Below, one piece after another: positions 1 through 6,008 of a stretch of DNA of 6,008 nt. Positions within the stretch are counted from its first letter, which is position 1. Every line of letters begins with the position of its first letter. The DNA is taken from positions 1-6,008 of the forward strand of contig JACDAG010000601.1 in NCBI GenBank assembly GCA_013695565.1, read 5' to 3'. The notes below the pieces were generated by a model. It was not told the origin of the DNA and did no database searches. It saw only the letters and a list, made by a program, of their open reading frames with translations. The translations under genes were made by a program, and so were the position numbers. This DNA is from Bradyrhizobium sp. GTDB taxonomy: Bacteria; Pseudomonadota; Alphaproteobacteria; Rhizobiales; Xanthobacteraceae.

Positions 1-1
1 C

Positions 2-949
2 AATGCCAACCTTGCCGGCCACGACTCGCACGGGGTGATTGCGATTCCGACCTATATCGACCGCATCAAGGCCGGGCATATCGTGCCCGGCGCGAAGTGG
101 ACGATCGTGCAGGAATCGCCGACCACGACCGTGATCGACGGCCATTGGGGTTTCGGGTTTCATGTCAACGCCAAGGCGATGGCGCTGACGATCGAAAAAG
201 CAAAAACCGCCAACGTCGCGGCCTGCACGGTATTTCGCCAGAGCCATGTCGGGCGGCTCGCCGCCTATCCCCTGATGGCGATCGAGGCCGGCATGATCGG
301 CATTGCGACCGCCGATTCCGGCCGCTCGCCCAAGATCGTGGCGCCGTTCGGCGGCCGCGAGGCCCGGCTCGGCACCAACCCGATCTCGATCGCCGTTCCC
401 TCCGATCTCGACGCGCCGTTCTATCTGGACATGGCGACCTCGGCGGTCGCCGCCGGCAAGATCGCGCTCGCCATGTCGCGCAACGAAGAAATCCCGACCG
501 GCTGGATCGTCGATGCCGAGGGACGGCACACCACCGACCCCCGGGAATACAAGAAGGGCGGCGCATTGCTGCCGCTCGGCGGCAGCGAAGGCTACAAGGG
601 CAGCGGCCTTGCCGCGATGGTCGAGGTGCTGTGCGGGCTTTTGACCGGGCTCGGTTTCGGGGTCGAGCCGACCGGGCGTCACAATGACGGATGCTTCATG
701 GCGGTGTTCAACGTCGCGGCGTTCCGACCCTTGAAGGATTTCAAGAAAGAGGTCGCCGAGTTCGCGCGCTATCTGAAAGAGACCCCGCGCTCCGAGGGCT
801 CCACCGGCGTATTCTATCCGGGCGAGGTCGAATATATCCGCGAACAGCAGCGCAGGATTTCCGGCATCGAGATCGAGGACGCGACCTGGGAAAAATTGTG
901 CGCGCTGGCCGGCGAATACAAGCTTGCGGCCGAACTCGATCTGAAATGA
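2..949 (+). CDS. Ldh_2-family NAD(P)-dependent 2-hydroxyacid/2-oxoacid oxidoreductase, 5'-truncated by the window edge
   Basis: Members of this family (malate/L-lactate dehydrogenase-like, including ureidoglycolate dehydrogenase, sulfolactate dehydrogenase and diketogulonate reductase) interconvert 2-hydroxy and 2-oxo acids with NAD(P) in the cytoplasm. The open frame runs from base 2 with no start: the first visible residues read NANLAGHDSHGV, and DSHG is the family's conserved N-terminal motif with its catalytic-region His (codon 29-31). Other hallmarks follow in order: QSHVGR (His codon 245-247), the GTNPI cofactor-binding loop (from 371), the DMATSAVAAGKI segment (from about 430) and the glycine-rich GGSEGYKGSGLA stretch (about 578-616). 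315 residues are visible; the family is usually about 340-350 long, so roughly 35 N-terminal residues lie upstream. The GTG at 35 is an internal valine just after DSHG, not the start. The gene ends 31 bases before the monooxygenase and probably shares its operon. Substrate and cofactor preference are not readable. Confidence 0.9.
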   Translation, partial: NANLAGHDSHGVIAIPTYIDRIKAGHIVPGAKWTIVQESPTTTVIDGHWGFGFHVNAKAMALTIEKAKTANVAACTVFRQSHVGRLAAYPLMAIEAGMIGIATADSGRSPKIVAPFGGREARLGTNPISIAVPSDLDAPFYLDMATSAVAAGKIALAMSRNEEIPTGWIVDAEGRHTTDPREYKKGGALLPLGGSEGYKGSGLAAMVEVLCGLLTGLGFGVEPTGRHNDGCFMAVFNVAAFRPLKDFKKEVAEFARYLKETPRSEGSTGVFYPGEVEYIREQQRRISGIEIEDATWEKLCALAGEYKLAAELDLK

Positions 950-980
950 AGCCGCGCTTGGCCGCTAAGGGGAGAACGAT

Positions 981-2348
981 ATGACACGGCAAATGGCGAT
1001 GGTCGGCTTCCTGCAGGCGCAGAACTGCACCAATCTGCCGAGCTCCTGGCGGCATCCGGAATCGCGCGACGATTCGATGTCGGCCGACTACTATCAGGAG
1101 ATCGCCCGGATCCTGGAGGCCGGCAAATTCCATATGGCGTTCTTCGACGATCGCCTCGCAATGCCCGACCGCTACGGCAGCGATCACGCCCATACCGTCG
1201 AATACGGCATCCGCTGCGTGAAGATGGATCCGATCGTGGTGCTGACAACGATGGGCATGGTCACCACAAAACTCGGTCTGGCGTCGACCTGCTCCACCAC
1301 CTATTACGAGCCGTTCGACGTCGCCCGCCGCTTCGCCACCCTCGACCTCATGACCAACGGCCGCGCCGCCTGGAACGTGGTTACGTCCGTCAATGACGGC
1401 GAAGCGCACAACATGGGCAAGGATGCGCACCTCGATCACGATCTGCGCTACGACCGCGCCGACGAATTCATGGAAGTCGTGCTCGGCCACTGGGATTCCT
1501 GGGAAGACGGTTCGCTGATCATCGACAAGAAGAGCGGCCGTTTCGCCGACCCAACCAAAGTGAAACGGCTCGACCACAACGGCGCGTTCTTCAAATCGCG
1601 CGGACCATTCACGGTACCGCGTTCGCAACAGGGCCATCCTGTCGTGATCCAGGCCGGCGCCAGCGGCCGCGGGCAACGTTTCGCCGGCCGATGGGGCGAG
1701 GTGATCTTTACCGCCGCACGCAATCTGGCGAATGCCAAGCAGGGTTACGATGCGATCCGCAATGAAGCCGCCAAGGCCGGCCGCGATCCCGACCAGATGT
1801 TCCTGTGCAACCTGATCACGCCGGTGTGCGGCGCCACCAAGGCCGAGGCCGAGGACAAGATGGCGTTGATCGGCAAACTGCCGCTGGAAATCGATGCCCT
1901 GTCGCTGCTCGCGGAAGGGCTGAATTTCGATTTCGCCGCCAAGGGCATCGACGAGCCGCTGACTACTGAGGAACTGCAGGGCATGCAAGGCATGCTCGGA
2001 ATCCGCGACGGCGTGCTCAAGACGTCGGGAAAGCCCAACCCGTCGACGCGCGATTTCATCACCTTCTCTGGCCGCGGCCAGACCGCAGACGCCATCGTCG
2101 GCGGACCGAAGGAGATGGCCGACAGGCTGGAAGAAATGTTCGTGAACCGCGGTTGCGACGGCTTTGTCATCGCGGCGACCTATGTACCCGGCTCCTACGC
2201 CGATTTCGTCAAACACGTCGTGCCGGAGCTGCAGCGGCGCGGGCTGTTCCATAAAGACTACACCGGCAAGACGCTGCGGGAGAATCTGGGCCTGCGTCGT
2301 CCCGTTGCCGGCGCATGGAAAATCCCGCCGCAGGCCGCGGCCGAATAA
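981..2348 (+). CDS. LLM-class flavin-dependent monooxygenase, NtaA/SnaA/DszA type
   Basis: Two-component monooxygenases of this luciferase-like group use reduced FMN from a separate reductase and O2 to oxidise substrates such as nitrilotriacetate, EDTA, dibenzothiophene sulfone or pyrimidines in the cytoplasm. The 455-residue length fits the family. Visible hallmarks are the STTYYEPFDVARRFATLD segment (residues 105-122), NGRAAWNVVTS (126-136), HDLRYDRADEF followed by WDSWEDG, an HNGAFFKSRGPF block, QAGAS (224-228) and the C-terminal DGFVIAA, VVPELQRRGLF and TLRENLGL blocks, all in the order expected of NtaA-like proteins. The ATG at 981 is preceded by AAGGGGAG (967-974) at a 6-base spacing, which supports this start over the in-frame ATGs at codons 5 and 7. 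It lies 31 bases after the dehydrogenase and 34 before the FAH gene. No flavin reductase gene is visible, so reduced flavin must come from elsewhere. Family assignment is firm; the substrate is unknown. Confidence 0.92.
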   Translation: MTRQMAMVGFLQAQNCTNLPSSWRHPESRDDSMSADYYQEIARILEAGKFHMAFFDDRLAMPDRYGSDHAHTVEYGIRCVKMDPIVVLTTMGMVTTKLGLASTCSTTYYEPFDVARRFATLDLMTNGRAAWNVVTSVNDGEAHNMGKDAHLDHDLRYDRADEFMEVVLGHWDSWEDGSLIIDKKSGRFADPTKVKRLDHNGAFFKSRGPFTVPRSQQGHPVVIQAGASGRGQRFAGRWGEVIFTAARNLANAKQGYDAIRNEAAKAGRDPDQMFLCNLITPVCGATKAEAEDKMALIGKLPLEIDALSLLAEGLNFDFAAKGIDEPLTTEELQGMQGMLGIRDGVLKTSGKPNPSTRDFITFSGRGQTADAIVGGPKEMADRLEEMFVNRGCDGFVIAATYVPGSYADFVKHVVPELQRRGLFHKDYTGKTLRENLGLRRPVAGAWKIPPQAAAE

Positions 2349-2382
2349 GAACAAGCGAAAATAGGAACAAGAGGAAACGACC

Positions 2383-3168
2383 ATGCGTTGGCTCAAATTC
2401 ACCGTCACCGGCAACACATCCTGGGGCCTCGTCGAGGGCGACAAGGTCGTCACCGTCAGCGGCGATCCCTTCGGCGAATGGCAGCGCACCACGCAGTCCC
2501 ATGCCCTGAAGGATGTGAAGATCGAACTGCCGCTGATTCCGCGCACGTTCTATTGCGTCGGCCTGAACTACCTCAAGCATCTCAAGGAAGCCGCCGACAA
2601 GGCCGGCACCGTCCCCAACGTGCCGGACCGTCCCGAGATCGGCTACCGCGCCCAGAACGCGCTGATCGCGCATGACGAGGACGTGGTGATCCCGGCGACC
2701 GCGACCGAGAAAATCCATTACGAGGGCGAACTGGCCGTCGTGATCGGCAAAAAGGCAAAGCACCTCACCGAGGCCAACGCGATGTCTTGCGTGTTCGGCT
2801 ACACCATCGGCAACGATGTCAGCGAACGCAGCTGGCAAAAGGCCGATCGCTCGCTGTGGCGCTCCAAGAACGCCGACACGTTCAAGCCGATGGGCCCCTG
2901 GATCGAGACATCAGTCGATCTCGACAAGATGGAAACCGCGATCCGCGTCAACGGCAAGGAAACCGGCCGCTTCCGCACCAACGAAATGATCTTCGGCGTG
3001 GTGCCGTTCATCGTCGAGCTGACCAAATATTTCACGCTGTGGCCGGGCGACGTGATCTGGATGGGCACTGATGGCGCCTCGCCGGATCTGAAGGCCGGCG
3101 ACGTGGTCGAGATCGACATCACCGGCATCGGCACCCTGCGCAACAAATTCGTCGCCGAGAAACGTTAG
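2383..3168 (+). CDS. Fumarylacetoacetate hydrolase (FAH)-family protein
   Basis: FAH-superfamily enzymes are metal-dependent and cleave C-C bonds of dioxo acids, or decarboxylate/isomerise intermediates such as those of homoprotocatechuate breakdown. This 261-residue protein has a short N-terminal domain (about 1-50, beginning MRWLKFTVTGNTSWGLVEGD) and then the FAH fold. The entry motif GLNYLKHLKE (60-69) carries the His66/Glu69 pair found in the family's lid region. YEGELAVVIG supplies Glu114 and Glu116, and GNDVSER supplies Asp145, the three expected divalent-metal ligands. The KPMGPW segment and the C-terminal PGDVIWMGTDGAS block are also typical. The start ATG is preceded by GAGGAAA (2371-2377). 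The stop codon lies only 3 bases before the ThDP-enzyme start, so the two are probably translated together. An intact active site argues for a working hydrolase or decarboxylase; which reaction it performs cannot be decided here. It is not necessarily a true fumarylacetoacetase: it is much shorter than the roughly 420-residue tyrosine-pathway enzyme. Confidence 0.92.
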   Translation: MRWLKFTVTGNTSWGLVEGDKVVTVSGDPFGEWQRTTQSHALKDVKIELPLIPRTFYCVGLNYLKHLKEAADKAGTVPNVPDRPEIGYRAQNALIAHDEDVVIPATATEKIHYEGELAVVIGKKAKHLTEANAMSCVFGYTIGNDVSERSWQKADRSLWRSKNADTFKPMGPWIETSVDLDKMETAIRVNGKETGRFRTNEMIFGVVPFIVELTKYFTLWPGDVIWMGTDGASPDLKAGDVVEIDITGIGTLRNKFVAEKR

Positions 3169-3171
3169 GAC

Positions 3172-4905
3172 ATGGCTCGCCACTCGACCGCGCATTATTT
3201 CCTTGAAGGTTTGGTCGATCTCGGCGTCGAATACATTTTCGCCAATCTCGGCACCGACCATGTGTCGCTGATCGAAGAGATGGCGCGCTGGGACAAGGAT
3301 GGCCGCAAACATCCCGAGATGATCCTGTGCCCGCACGAGGTGGTCGCGGTGCACATGGCCGGCGGCTATGCACTGGCGACGGGGCGCGCGCAGGCGGTGC
3401 TGGTGCATGTCGATGCCGGCACCGCCAACGCCTGCATGGCAATCCAGAACCTGTTTCGTTATCGTTTGCCCGTGCTGCTGTTTGCCGGACGCGCGCCGCA
3501 CACACTGCACGGCGAGCTCACCGGCTCGCGCGATACCTATGTCCATTTCGTGCAGGATCCCTTCGATATCGCGAGCATCGTCCGCCCCTACGTCAAATGG
3601 GAGTATTCGCTGCCCTCGGGCGTCGTCGTCAAAGAGGCGCTGGCGCGCGCCTCGGCCTTTGCGCAGAGCGATCCGCCGGGTCCGGTCTACATGATGCTGC
3701 CGCGCGAAACGCTGGCGGAAGAGTGGGACGAAGCCGCCATGCCGTGCTATCCGGCGGCACGCTATGGCAGCGTACAGGCCGGCGGCGTCGAGCCTGTTCG
3801 GGTGGAGGCGATCGCGAAAGCCCTGATGGCGGCGGAAAATCCGGTGGCGTTCGCCGCTTACCTCGGCCGGAAATCACAAGCGGTTGACGTGCTCGACCGC
3901 CTGGCACGCGCGGCCGGCATCCGCGTCGCCGAGTTCAATTCGATCGACCTCAATATACCGCAGGACTCGCCGTGCTTTGCCGGTTCGGATCCGCTGCCGC
4001 TATTGGAACACGCCGATCTCGGCCTGCTGCTTGATTCCGACGTGCCGTTCGTGCCGCAATATGCCAAACGCGCAAGCGCGATGAAATGGATCCAGATCGA
4101 CGTCGATCCGTTGAAGGCGGATTTTCCGATGTGGGGATTTGCGACCGACATGCGCATCCAGGGCGATTGCACGATCGTGCTGCAGCAGGTGCTCGACGCG
4201 GTGGAAGCCCGCGCCAACGACGCCTATCGCAAGCGGGTGAGCGATCGCATCGCGAGCTGGGGTGCCGCCCGCGAGGTAACGGCCAAGCGCCGTACCACGG
4301 CAGCTGCCAACAAGGGAGTTTCGGGCGCCCTGAACCCCGCCTTCGTGTTCGCGACGCTGAGCGGAAAATTGTCGCCGGACGACGTCGTGCTCAATGAAGC
4401 GATCCGCAACGGTCCGGTCCTGCAGGAACAAGTCGTCCGCACCAGGCCCAAGAGTTATGTCGGTCTCGCCGGTGGTGGGCTTGGATTTTCCGGTGGCATG
4501 GCGCTGGGACTGAAGCTTGCGCAGCCCGGCCGCCGTATCGTGCAGGTGATCGGCGACGGCGGATTTCATTTCTCCTCGCCCGACAGCGTCTATGCGGTGG
4601 CGCAGCAATACCAGATTCCGATTTTGACCATCGTGCTGGATAATGGCGGCTGGCAAGCGGTGAAATCGGCGGTGCAGCGGGTTTATCCAAAGGGCATCGC
4701 CGCCGAGACCGATCAATTCCAGTCGCGGCTGACGTCCGGCCGTCAGGGCGAGCGGCGGGACTTTTCCGATGTTGCGAAGGCCTTCGGCGCCTGGGGCGAA
4801 CGCGTCGCCGAGCCGGACCAACTTGATGCGGCGATTGACCGCGCCTTTGCCGCGCTCGATGACGGCAAGGCGGCGGTGTTGCATATTCAGGTCACGCGGC
4901 TTTGA
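3172..4905 (+). CDS. Thiamine-diphosphate-dependent enzyme, acetolactate synthase/benzoylformate decarboxylase superfamily
   Basis: Such enzymes decarboxylate 2-oxo acids or make/break C-C bonds next to a carbonyl, using ThDP and Mg2+. The 577 residues show the usual three domains: an N-terminal pyrimidine-binding domain (about 5-170) with PHEVVAVHMAGGYALATG, where Glu56 is the residue expected to activate ThDP; a central domain (about 190-330); and a C-terminal diphosphate-binding domain (about 380-560). In the last, GDGG starts at 461 and is followed 26 residues after GDG by DNGG (490-493). Asp462, Asn491 and the Gly493 carbonyl match the Mg2+ ligands known from yeast pyruvate decarboxylase; the first Asn of the common NN pair is Asp490 here. 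The start lies 3 bases after the FAH stop with only a weak upstream GAGA (3157-3160), which suggests translational coupling. No small regulatory subunit gene lies nearby, so a biosynthetic acetolactate synthase is unlikely. A decarboxylase or lyase in the same catabolic pathway is the best guess; the substrate is not identifiable. Confidence 0.9.
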   Translation: MARHSTAHYFLEGLVDLGVEYIFANLGTDHVSLIEEMARWDKDGRKHPEMILCPHEVVAVHMAGGYALATGRAQAVLVHVDAGTANACMAIQNLFRYRLPVLLFAGRAPHTLHGELTGSRDTYVHFVQDPFDIASIVRPYVKWEYSLPSGVVVKEALARASAFAQSDPPGPVYMMLPRETLAEEWDEAAMPCYPAARYGSVQAGGVEPVRVEAIAKALMAAENPVAFAAYLGRKSQAVDVLDRLARAAGIRVAEFNSIDLNIPQDSPCFAGSDPLPLLEHADLGLLLDSDVPFVPQYAKRASAMKWIQIDVDPLKADFPMWGFATDMRIQGDCTIVLQQVLDAVEARANDAYRKRVSDRIASWGAAREVTAKRRTTAAANKGVSGALNPAFVFATLSGKLSPDDVVLNEAIRNGPVLQEQVVRTRPKSYVGLAGGGLGFSGGMALGLKLAQPGRRIVQVIGDGGFHFSSPDSVYAVAQQYQIPILTIVLDNGGWQAVKSAVQRVYPKGIAAETDQFQSRLTSGRQGERRDFSDVAKAFGAWGERVAEPDQLDAAIDRAFAALDDGKAAVLHIQVTRL

Positions 4906-4915
4906 AATCCTGACC

Positions 4916-4922
4916 GGGGGAG
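4916..4922 (+). promoter_or_regulatory. Ribosome-binding site of the Bug protein gene
   Basis: GGGGGAG is a strong purine-rich Shine-Dalgarno sequence. It ends four bases before ATG 4927 and one base before the alternative TTG 4924, so it decides the start in favour of the ATG. It lies in the 21-base gap after the ThDP enzyme, which has no room for a full promoter and therefore fits read-through from the upstream genes. Confidence 0.7.
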
Positions 4923-4926
4923 TTTG

Positions 4927-5913
4927 ATGAGGATACCGAACCGATATTCTCTGATGACCGCATGCGTGGGGTTATTCGCTATAGCCGGCATGACTGCAGT
5001 GCTCGCGCAGGAAGACCCGTCAAAATATCCGAGCAAGCCGATCCGCCTCGTCGTCGGTTTTGCGGCCGGCGGCGGCAATGACATCATCGCACGCGTGTTC
5101 GGACAGAAATTGTCCGAAAGCCTTGGCCAACCCGTCATTGTCGAGAACAAGCCGGGCGGCGGCGCGATCGTTGCGACCGAGCATGTCGCGAAATCCGCAC
5201 CGGACGGCTACACGCTCCTGATGAGCGCCAGCGGCATATCGATCAATCCTGCGGTCTACGCCAAGCTGCCCTATGACGCAGTCGAGGACTTCGTCGCAGT
5301 CTCCCAACTCGGCTCGTTTCCGCTGATCATGATCGTCAGCGCGGCCTCGCCGATCAAGTCGGTGGCGGAACTGGTGGCTTACGCCAAGGCCAATCCGGAG
5401 AAAATGAATTACGCGAGTTCATCCGCCTCGTTCCAGCTCGTGACCGAATTGTTCAAGCAGAAGACCGGCGCGCCGATGCAGGTGATTCCCTACAAGAGCG
5501 CCAACGAATCGGTGCTGGCAGTCATTGGGGGACAGGTGACAACAACGATCGCGGATGCCGGCCCGGTGGTCAGCCAGGTCAAGAGCGGGACCGCGCGCGC
5601 ACTGGCCATTGCGGCCCCCAAGCGGATGGAAGACCTGCCCGATGTGCCGACGCTGAAGGAAGCCGGTGCCGATGTCGACGCGGTGCTGTGGAGCGGCATC
5701 TTCGTGCCCAAGGCCACGCCATCGGCCATCGTGAAAAAACTCGAGGCCGAGTTTATTCGGATCGCCAAACTGCCGGACGTGATCGCCCGCCTCAAGCCGC
5801 TCGGCATCGACGCGGTCGGCAATTCCTCGGAAGAGTTTGCGAAAATCCTCGCCGCCGATATCGCGCGCTGGGGCGCGGTTGCGAAGGCCGCGAATATCAA
5901 GATCGAGCAGTAG
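4927..5913 (+). CDS. Bug/TctC-family periplasmic substrate-binding protein (tripartite tricarboxylate transporter type)
   Basis: Bug proteins are periplasmic receptors that bind carboxylates or related small polar molecules, some delivering them to TctAB membrane proteins. The chosen ATG gives 328 residues, usual for the family. The N-terminus has basic residues (Arg2, Arg6), a hydrophobic core (about 9-26) and a plausible signal peptidase I site between Ala27 and Gln28 (VLA-QED). The mature start reads YPSKPIRLVVGFAAGGGNDIIAR (34-56), the family's first signature with Asp52. It is followed by VENKPGGGAIVATEHVAKS and DGYTLLM, and later by the LPDVPTLKEAG block typical of Bug proteins. An in-frame TTG lies one codon earlier (4924), but it is only one base from the GGGGGAG ribosome-binding site, so ATG 4927 is preferred. 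It lies 21 bases after the ThDP gene. No TctA or TctB gene follows within the window, so it may be an orphan receptor or work with distant transporter subunits. The ligand is unknown, but context suggests the substrate of this pathway. Confidence 0.93.
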   Translation: MRIPNRYSLMTACVGLFAIAGMTAVLAQEDPSKYPSKPIRLVVGFAAGGGNDIIARVFGQKLSESLGQPVIVENKPGGGAIVATEHVAKSAPDGYTLLMSASGISINPAVYAKLPYDAVEDFVAVSQLGSFPLIMIVSAASPIKSVAELVAYAKANPEKMNYASSSASFQLVTELFKQKTGAPMQVIPYKSANESVLAVIGGQVTTTIADAGPVVSQVKSGTARALAIAAPKRMEDLPDVPTLKEAGADVDAVLWSGIFVPKATPSAIVKKLEAEFIRIAKLPDVIARLKPLGIDAVGNSSEEFAKILAADIARWGAVAKAANIKIEQ

Positions 5914-5926
5914 GTCGAGCATCTTC

Positions 5927-5968
5927 TCCCTCGCCCCGGTCTTGCGGGGAGAGGGTTGGGGTGAGGGG
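5927..5968 (+). repeat. C/G-rich hairpin-forming intergenic repeat, possible transcript end
   Basis: Fourteen bases after the last stop codon, CCCTCGCCCCG (5928-5938) pairs with CGGGGAGAGGG (5945-5955), giving an 11-bp stem with one G-A mismatch and a six-base loop GTCTTG. The same left arm (5927-5937) can instead pair with GGGGTGAGGGG (5958-5968) over 11 positions if two G-U pairs are allowed, because the right arm occurs as two near copies. This arrangement resembles C/G-rich repeats that I recall as common between genes in Bradyrhizobium and relatives; that resemblance is from memory. The position just after the last operon gene fits transcript termination or 3'-end protection. No run of T follows the stem, so it is not a textbook Rho-independent terminator. 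Confidence 0.6.
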
Positions 5969-5985
5969 CTCTCTCCGCCGGCGTG

Positions 5986-5999
5986 GTCTATCGATAGAC
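5986..5999. repeat. Perfect 14-bp palindrome GTCTATCGATAGAC
   Basis: The sequence equals its own reverse complement over all 14 bases, with no spacer. It lies 72 bases after the last stop codon and 9 bases from the window's right edge. It could be an operator half of an unseen downstream gene or part of the adjoining repeat. As a hairpin it would be weak, because there is no loop unless the central bases open. Function unassigned. Confidence 0.55.
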
Positions 6000-6008
6000 T
6001 TGTACCCC

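Noticed and set aside
35..949. GTG at 35 as the start of the dehydrogenase
   Set aside because: The same frame stays open to base 2 and encodes the conserved DSHG motif immediately before the GTG, so the gene must begin upstream of the window.
741..2546. Minus-strand open frame of about 600 codons across three genes
   Set aside because: It lies opposite three genes with clear family motifs, its translation shows no recognisable domain, and long antisense open frames are expected in GC-rich coding DNA.
4000..4884. Minus-strand open frame of about 294 codons opposite the ThDP gene
   Set aside because: It mirrors the coding sequence of a gene with intact cofactor motifs and shows no domain or convincing ribosome-binding site of its own.
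3172..4905. Naming the ThDP gene ilvB (biosynthetic acetolactate synthase)
   Set aside because: No regulatory small-subunit gene follows, the neighbours are catabolic, and the cofactor motif differs (DN rather than NN).
4924..4926. TTG start for the Bug protein gene
   Set aside because: It is one base from the Shine-Dalgarno sequence, and a normal ATG follows directly as the next codon.
4954..4965. Lipoprotein signal around Cys13 of the Bug protein (LMTAC)
   Set aside because: The Cys lies at the start of the hydrophobic stretch rather than after it, and a standard signal peptidase I site (VLA-QED) fits much better.
5928..5955. Canonical Rho-independent terminator
   Set aside because: A good stem is present but no T-rich tract follows it, and the arms are explained as well by a dispersed palindromic repeat.

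Overview
The window looks like a catabolic gene cluster from a GC-rich alphaproteobacterium, probably of the Bradyrhizobium/Rhodopseudomonas type. That placement is an inference from four things: strong G/C preference at third codon positions, the protein families present, a Bug-type solute-binding protein, and a C/G-rich intergenic repeat near the right end that resembles repeats I associate with those genomes. No search was run. All five genes lie on the + strand and fill almost the whole window.

Layout: (1) positions 2-949, the 3' part of an Ldh_2-family (malate/L-lactate/ureidoglycolate dehydrogenase superfamily) oxidoreductase whose start lies left of the window; (2) 981-2348, an NtaA/SnaA/DszA-type flavin-dependent monooxygenase of the luciferase-like superfamily; (3) 2383-3168, a fumarylacetoacetate hydrolase (FAH)-family protein with intact metal ligands; (4) 3172-4905, a thiamine-diphosphate-dependent enzyme of the acetolactate synthase/benzoylformate decarboxylase superfamily; (5) 4927-5913, a secreted Bug/TctC-type substrate-binding protein. 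The gaps are 31, 34, 3 and 21 bases, with no visible terminator or room for a full promoter, so the genes are most likely one operon. The promoter and any regulator would lie upstream of the window. After the last gene there are 95 non-coding bases holding a hairpin-forming C/G-rich repeat and a perfect 14-bp palindrome.

Working model (inference): the binding protein captures a carboxylated or otherwise polar compound in the periplasm. The flavin monooxygenase oxygenates it, probably at a C-N, C-S or ring position. The FAH-family enzyme cleaves or decarboxylates a dicarbonyl intermediate, the dehydrogenase interconverts a 2-hydroxy acid and a 2-oxo acid, and the ThDP enzyme decarboxylates or ligates a 2-oxo acid. 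The substrate cannot be named from sequence alone. The monooxygenase's flavin reductase and the membrane subunits of a tripartite transporter are not in the window. No mobile element, CRISPR array, tRNA or rRNA was seen.
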